Source: Bacillus sp. X1(2014) (GTDB taxonomy: Bacteria > Bacillota > Bacilli > Bacillales_B > DSM-18226). Taken from it: a stretch of 64,000 bases of DNA. Each line of letters starts with the position of its first letter. Within the stretch, counting starts at the first letter, position 1. Made by a program: the position numbers and the translations under genes. Under the pieces are notes generated by a model, which worked only from the letters and a program-made list of their open reading frames with translations, ran no database searches and was not told the origin of the DNA. The DNA is taken from the NCBI RefSeq assembly GCF_007678255.1, contig NZ_VEED01000004.1, positions 186,001 to 250,000 on the forward strand, read 5' to 3'. Positions 61,928 to 64,000 of this stretch are shown here, piece after piece.

Positions 61928-62521
61928 ATGGGATTATTCATAAATAACAATCATCATCCGGAAGTCTACAAGAATAAACAACAGCTACAAACAACAAATC
62001 AGATTATTTCAAGACAGGATTTTCTGTCCGAACTCGTACAAGAACAGCAAAAAGCGAATGCAGCACTCAATTTAGCGTTATCTGAAATAGGTGTGCAAAC
62101 ACAGCTACAAGAAGAAACCCATTTAACACAATGGAATAATGTAGGCCGACAACTGAATGATTTACGTAAACGGCTGGAGCATTCCGAGGCTGCTAATCAT
62201 CTACTTGTCCTTCAAATGAATGAACAGTTGGAATTACAAAAAGTGGTTGCCGAAAAAATGTCTAAACAAGAAGAATTTCAAGGAGGAGTTTTACAACGTT
62301 TGGACAATCAAGAAGCACTGATGGACAAAATATCCCGTCAAATCAATCATATCCGTTCGATTCTGTTTGAACGGACAAATTATTTAGCCGCGAAAATAGA
62401 CGATGGCTATAAAATTACCTCTTCCTATGTGTACAAATTGATGACAGGAACAGACCAGCCATTGACATTTTTGTTGATGAATCATAAGAAAGAAGAAGAA
62501 AATCAAACACAAACAGACTAA
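61928..62521 (+). CDS. Hypothetical coiled-coil protein
   Basis: This 197-residue hydrophilic protein starts at an ATG with a GGAGAGAGG site. Residues about 40-150 are strongly heptad-like (NDLRKRLEHSEAANHLLVLQ, LQKVVAEKMSKQEEF, LDNQEALMDKISRQINHIRS). The C-terminal part is DGYKITSSYVYKLMTGTDQP with a Lys/Glu/Gln tail. No signal or membrane segment. It resembles small Bacillus coiled-coil proteins of unknown role. Confidence 0.7.
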   Translation: MGLFINNNHHPEVYKNKQQLQTTNQIISRQDFLSELVQEQQKANAALNLALSEIGVQTQLQEETHLTQWNNVGRQLNDLRKRLEHSEAANHLLVLQMNEQLELQKVVAEKMSKQEEFQGGVLQRLDNQEALMDKISRQINHIRSILFERTNYLAAKIDDGYKITSSYVYKLMTGTDQPLTFLLMNHKKEEENQTQTD

Positions 62522-62556
62522 ATCCACTTAACTTTCCAATTAACCTTTTTCAAATA

Positions 62557-62605
62557 TAAAACACCTCCAGTAATCGAAGTAGATCGACGTTGGAGGTGTT
62601 TTTAT
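62557..62605. terminator. Bidirectional terminator between convergent genes
   Basis: Stem AACACCTCCA / TGGAGGTGTT with T runs on both sides. It serves the coiled-coil gene and the symporter gene. Confidence 0.8.
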
Positions 62606-62614
62606 CGGTTTTAA

Positions 62615-64000
62615 TTAAGCCACACGCTCATTCGTATTATTAGCCGTTGCAGATTTTGTTACGAAACTAACAGCGAATGTCACCACTAAATTGATAATTA
62701 ATGCAATAACACCCACATTTAGATCCTTAACAAATTGTGGCAGTTCTGGGAATAGTGTCCCGACAGTAGAAGCACTGATTGTAATGTAGGCAACCGTAAA
62801 TACCCCAACAGCGATACCTGCGAAAGCACCTGCTTTTGTAACTACGTTCTTTTTAGCTAAACTGAAAACCAATGCTGGGAACAATTGTGTTACAAGGCTG
62901 TAACCCATTAATAACAAGGTTACAAGAGTGTCCCCGCCTTTAAATGTAAAGTAAAGCGCAATAATTGCTACAACTGGAACTAAGTTCTTTGCTAATTTAG
63001 AAACTTGCTGATCAGACGCTTTTGGTACAAACACTTTATAGACATTTTTCGCTAATAATGTAGCCGCTGACATCATAATCATTGAGCCCGGAACAATCGC
63101 GGTTAATAAACCAGCTGCTCCAATTAGTCCGACTACCCATGGATCAAACGTCTGCATTGATAGTTTTAATAACGCAAGGTCACCGTCCGCTCCTTCTAAT
63201 CCTTTCACCTGAAGGATTGCGGCAAATCCTACAAAGAATACAAACAATAACACTAACTGATATAGTGGCATAATAATCGCATTCTTACGGAATACCTTTG
63301 AACTTTGTGCAGAATAAATGGAACCAAAAGTATGCGGCCACATATAGAAGCCAAGAGCCGTTAATAATACAGTTGAAATGAACCAAGATACACTTAAACC
63401 AGTTTCAGGAAGGGCAAGGAATCCTGGTTTTGCAGCTTCAATTGCTTCAAACATTGGTTGGAAACCGCCATAGTAATGAATTGGCAGATAAATACCTAAG
63501 AATAAAACAATTCCTAAAATCATGATATCCTTAATAACAGCTGTCCATGCAGAACCATGAATTCCTGAGATCATTACATAAACCGTTACAGCAATAACGC
63601 CAATCCAAATTGCCGCAGTGGATGAAATAGAACCACCAGAAGCTTCAGCAACGATGATACCTAAACCTTTTAATTGAAGAACAAGGTATGGAATTAGTGC
63701 AACAACACCAACTAGCGAAACAAAAACACCAAGTAATGGACTCTTATACTTACTAACAAAAAAGTCGGATTGAGACATTAATTTGTTATCTTTTGCATAT
63801 TTCCAAATTGCAGGAAGCAACCAATAGGACATGATATAAGCTAAACAGCCGTATCCTAAAATATAATAGGTTGGACCTCCTTTTCCATATGCCCAGCCAC
63901 TTCCGCCTAAGAAAGTAAACGTAGTGTAAATTTCCCCTGCCATTAATAAGAAAACAAAGATTGTGCCAAAGCCGCGGCCCCCAACAGACCATTGTTCAAG
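62615..64000 (-). CDS. Sodium:solute symporter (SSS family), N-terminus beyond the window
   Basis: The frame is open to base 64000. An ATG at 63943 exists, but conserved SSS sequence continues upstream of it (EQWSVGGRGFGTIFVFL), so the true start lies outside. At least 462 residues with ten or more membrane segments are present, including MAGEIYTTFTFLGGSGWAYG, the sodium-site helix TALGFYMWPHTFGSIYSAQS and GLLTAIVPGSMIMMSAATLL. It resembles YhjB/acetate- or monocarboxylate-type symporters; substrate not certain. Confidence 0.85.
   Translation of the reverse strand, partial: LEQWSVGGRGFGTIFVFLLMAGEIYTTFTFLGGSGWAYGKGGPTYYILGYGCLAYIMSYWLLPAIWKYAKDNKLMSQSDFFVSKYKSPLLGVFVSLVGVVALIPYLVLQLKGLGIIVAEASGGSISSTAAIWIGVIAVTVYVMISGIHGSAWTAVIKDIMILGIVLFLGIYLPIHYYGGFQPMFEAIEAAKPGFLALPETGLSVSWFISTVLLTALGFYMWPHTFGSIYSAQSSKVFRKNAIIMPLYQLVLLFVFFVGFAAILQVKGLEGADGDLALLKLSMQTFDPWVVGLIGAAGLLTAIVPGSMIMMSAATLLAKNVYKVFVPKASDQQVSKLAKNLVPVVAIIALYFTFKGGDTLVTLLLMGYSLVTQLFPALVFSLAKKNVVTKAGAFAGIAVGVFTVAYITISASTVGTLFPELPQFVKDLNVGVIALIINLVVTFAVSFVTKSATANNTNERVA

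Noticed and set aside
63786..63992. Minus-strand 68-residue frame at the right edge
   Set aside because: It is out of frame with the symporter, whose conserved sequence covers the same bases.

Overview
The window looks like chromosomal DNA of a Gram-positive Bacillaceae (Bacillus/Neobacillus-like). It is AT-rich, has strong GGAGG-type ribosome binding sites with frequent TTG/GTG starts, and carries a TPP-riboswitch thiamine operon, CcpA-type cre sites and a Bacillus-type gas-vesicle cluster. No rRNA, tRNA, CRISPR array, phage or complete insertion sequence was recognised. The DNA is cut through a gene at both ends: a DUF4132-like gene on the left and a sodium/solute symporter on the right.

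Layout. 1-1.7 kb: partial DUF4132/DUF5724-like gene plus a small partner. 1.8-9.4 kb: thiamine salvage operon read leftwards from a promoter and TPP riboswitch (thiM-thiD-thiE-thiW-ylmB-like-tenA-thiZ-thiX-thiY). 9.5-13.3 kb: C4-dicarboxylate sensor and regulator (DctSR) divergent from the transporter DctP, with a perfect cre site. 13.4-16.6 kb: glutaredoxin, a spermidine-synthase-like protein, a 51-residue hydrophobic peptide and a 369-residue repeat/coiled-coil protein. 16.7-20.9 kb: gas-vesicle operon gvpA-N-F-G-L-S-K-J. 21-26.5 kb: histidine degradation genes hutU-hutI-hutG with a YjiH-type membrane protein. 26.8-34.7 kb: regulators and single genes (AraC-type regulator with an altered receiver, TerD, GIY-YIG, ATP-grasp, flavodoxin, a second DcuS/DcuR-type pair). 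34.7-38 kb: tripartite tricarboxylate transporter tctCBA. 38-43.5 kb: alpha/beta hydrolase, phosphodiesterase, MFS transporter and an ECF sigma/anti-sigma pair.

43.5-57 kb is the most unusual part, a large extracytoplasmic copper-oxidase locus. It holds a CsoR repressor, a Tat-signalled multicopper-oxidase-like protein, a signal-less partner, TatA, CopC, CopD, a 1488-residue six-cupredoxin oxidase and a 732-residue PKD-like secreted protein. By eye, the two smaller oxidases carry complementary halves of one trinuclear copper site: HxH/HCH motifs in one, HxxHxH/HDH motifs in the other. In the large oxidase the active motifs are in permuted order (C-terminal type before N-terminal type) and the third cupredoxin pair is degenerate. 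This may be a split oxidase exported as a Tat complex, working with an MnxG-like giant oxidase; metal or manganese oxidation is a reasonable but unproven guess.

57-64 kb: two near-identical 53-residue proteins flanking a CBS protein and a TetR repressor with two perfect TGAAC-N4-GTTCA operators; small hypothetical proteins; Tag glycosylase; a HAD phosphatase; a coiled-coil protein; and the truncated symporter. Three repeat families also stand out: a TGGTGCCTGACACCA palindrome (22.5 and 36.3 kb, degenerate at 1.8 kb), five exact-period 21-bp repeats at 41.8 kb and three exact-period 52-bp hairpin repeats at 61.7 kb.
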